The notes beneath the pieces were generated by a model. That model was not told the origin of the DNA and ran no database searches. It saw nothing but the letters and a program-made list of their open reading frames with translations. A program made the translations under genes and the position numbers. DNA of 42,920 bases, from NCBI GenBank assembly GCA_947626075.1, contig CANQQW010000008.1, forward strand, positions 1-42,920. Reading direction: 5' to 3'. The stretch comes from an uncultured Clostridia bacterium (GTDB lineage: Bacteria; Bacillota; Clostridia; UBA1381). How positions within the stretch are numbered: the stretch's first letter is position 1; every line of letters starts with the position of its first letter. Of the stretch, positions 42,792-42,920 are shown one piece after another.

Positions 42792-42820
42792 CTACGTGAG
42801 GCTTTTTCTAATTTTTATAA

Positions 42821-42920
42821 TGAATCCCTCCACCGCCTTCGGCGGTCCCTTTTGCTACGGCATACGAGCAAAGCTCTATGCCTATGACGCTGAAGCGTCA
42901 TTCACCTCCCTTTAACAAGG
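42821..42920. repeat. Hairpin-rich element at the right edge (probably part of a dispersed repeat)
   Basis: Three perfect hairpins follow each other: 42832-42846 (ACCGCC/GGCGGT around a C-UUCG-G loop), 42859-42882 (GGCATA and GAGC arms around AAA) and 42885-42900 (TGACGC/GCGTCA). The block is flanked by AATCCCTCC and CACCTCCCTTT. No gene is seen, and the element runs off the window. Confidence 0.6.

Overview
The window looks like core chromosome of an anaerobic, Gram-positive member of the Clostridia (Firmicutes). The pointers are: the rpmH-rnpA-yidD-yidC-jag block, the diadenylate cyclase pair cdaA-cdaR, a TRAP (MtrB) protein, a class III (Firmicutes-type) fructose bisphosphatase, a pyruvate kinase with the extra C-terminal PEP-utilizer-like domain, secreted proteins with copper-amine-oxidase-like 'stalk' domains, and HydF, the scaffold for [FeFe]-hydrogenase maturation. 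Intergenic spacers are AT-rich, ribosome binding sites are strong GGAGG types, and several promoters are close to the sigma-A consensus. I saw no rRNA, tRNA, CRISPR array, transposase or phage gene.

Layout, left to right. Positions 1-7100 run on the plus strand: the 3' part of a MATE exporter, a DUF2798 membrane protein, rplM-rpsI with its own promoter and a likely L13 leader, a large secreted protein with two D-Ala-D-Ala carboxypeptidase-like domains, then two tRNA-modification genes (TtcA-like and TcdA-like). A HAD phosphatase lies on the minus strand (7128-7952). Next, on the plus strand, come a SWIM-SNF2 helicase, a GT-C type membrane glycosyltransferase and ridA (8099-13279). A 474-base gene-free stretch (13280-13753) holds two terminator hairpins and an array of 63-bp repeats.

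Positions 13754-22904 form a leftward surface-polysaccharide operon. In transcription order it encodes two GT4 glycosyltransferases, a hexapeptide acyltransferase, a Wzy-like polymerase, two Wzz-like co-polymerase proteins (the second fused to a degenerate GGDEF domain), a membrane-anchored metallophosphoesterase and the priming phospho-sugar transferase. No flippase and no tyrosine kinase is in the cluster. An OafA-like membrane acyltransferase is transcribed divergently from it.

Positions 24151-31995 are a leftward housekeeping block: fbp alone, the rpmH-rnpA-yidD-yidC-jag operon behind a perfect consensus promoter, hslO, and cdaR-cdaA. A secreted stalk/cohesin-like protein and hydF follow on the plus strand (32146-34406). 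The right end (34465-42746) is again leftward: dnaE, mtrB (TRAP), a DUF2007 protein, the glycolytic genes pfkA and pyk, a thioesterase and a D-2-hydroxyacid dehydrogenase. The right edge carries hairpin-rich sequence that looks like dispersed repeat elements.

The points I find most worth following are the Wzz-GGDEF fusion inside a kinase-less polysaccharide cluster, the TRAP protein lacking one of the three RNA-binding basic residues, the two-headed carboxypeptidase with eroded active-site motifs, the 63-bp hairpin repeat array, and the edge repeats.
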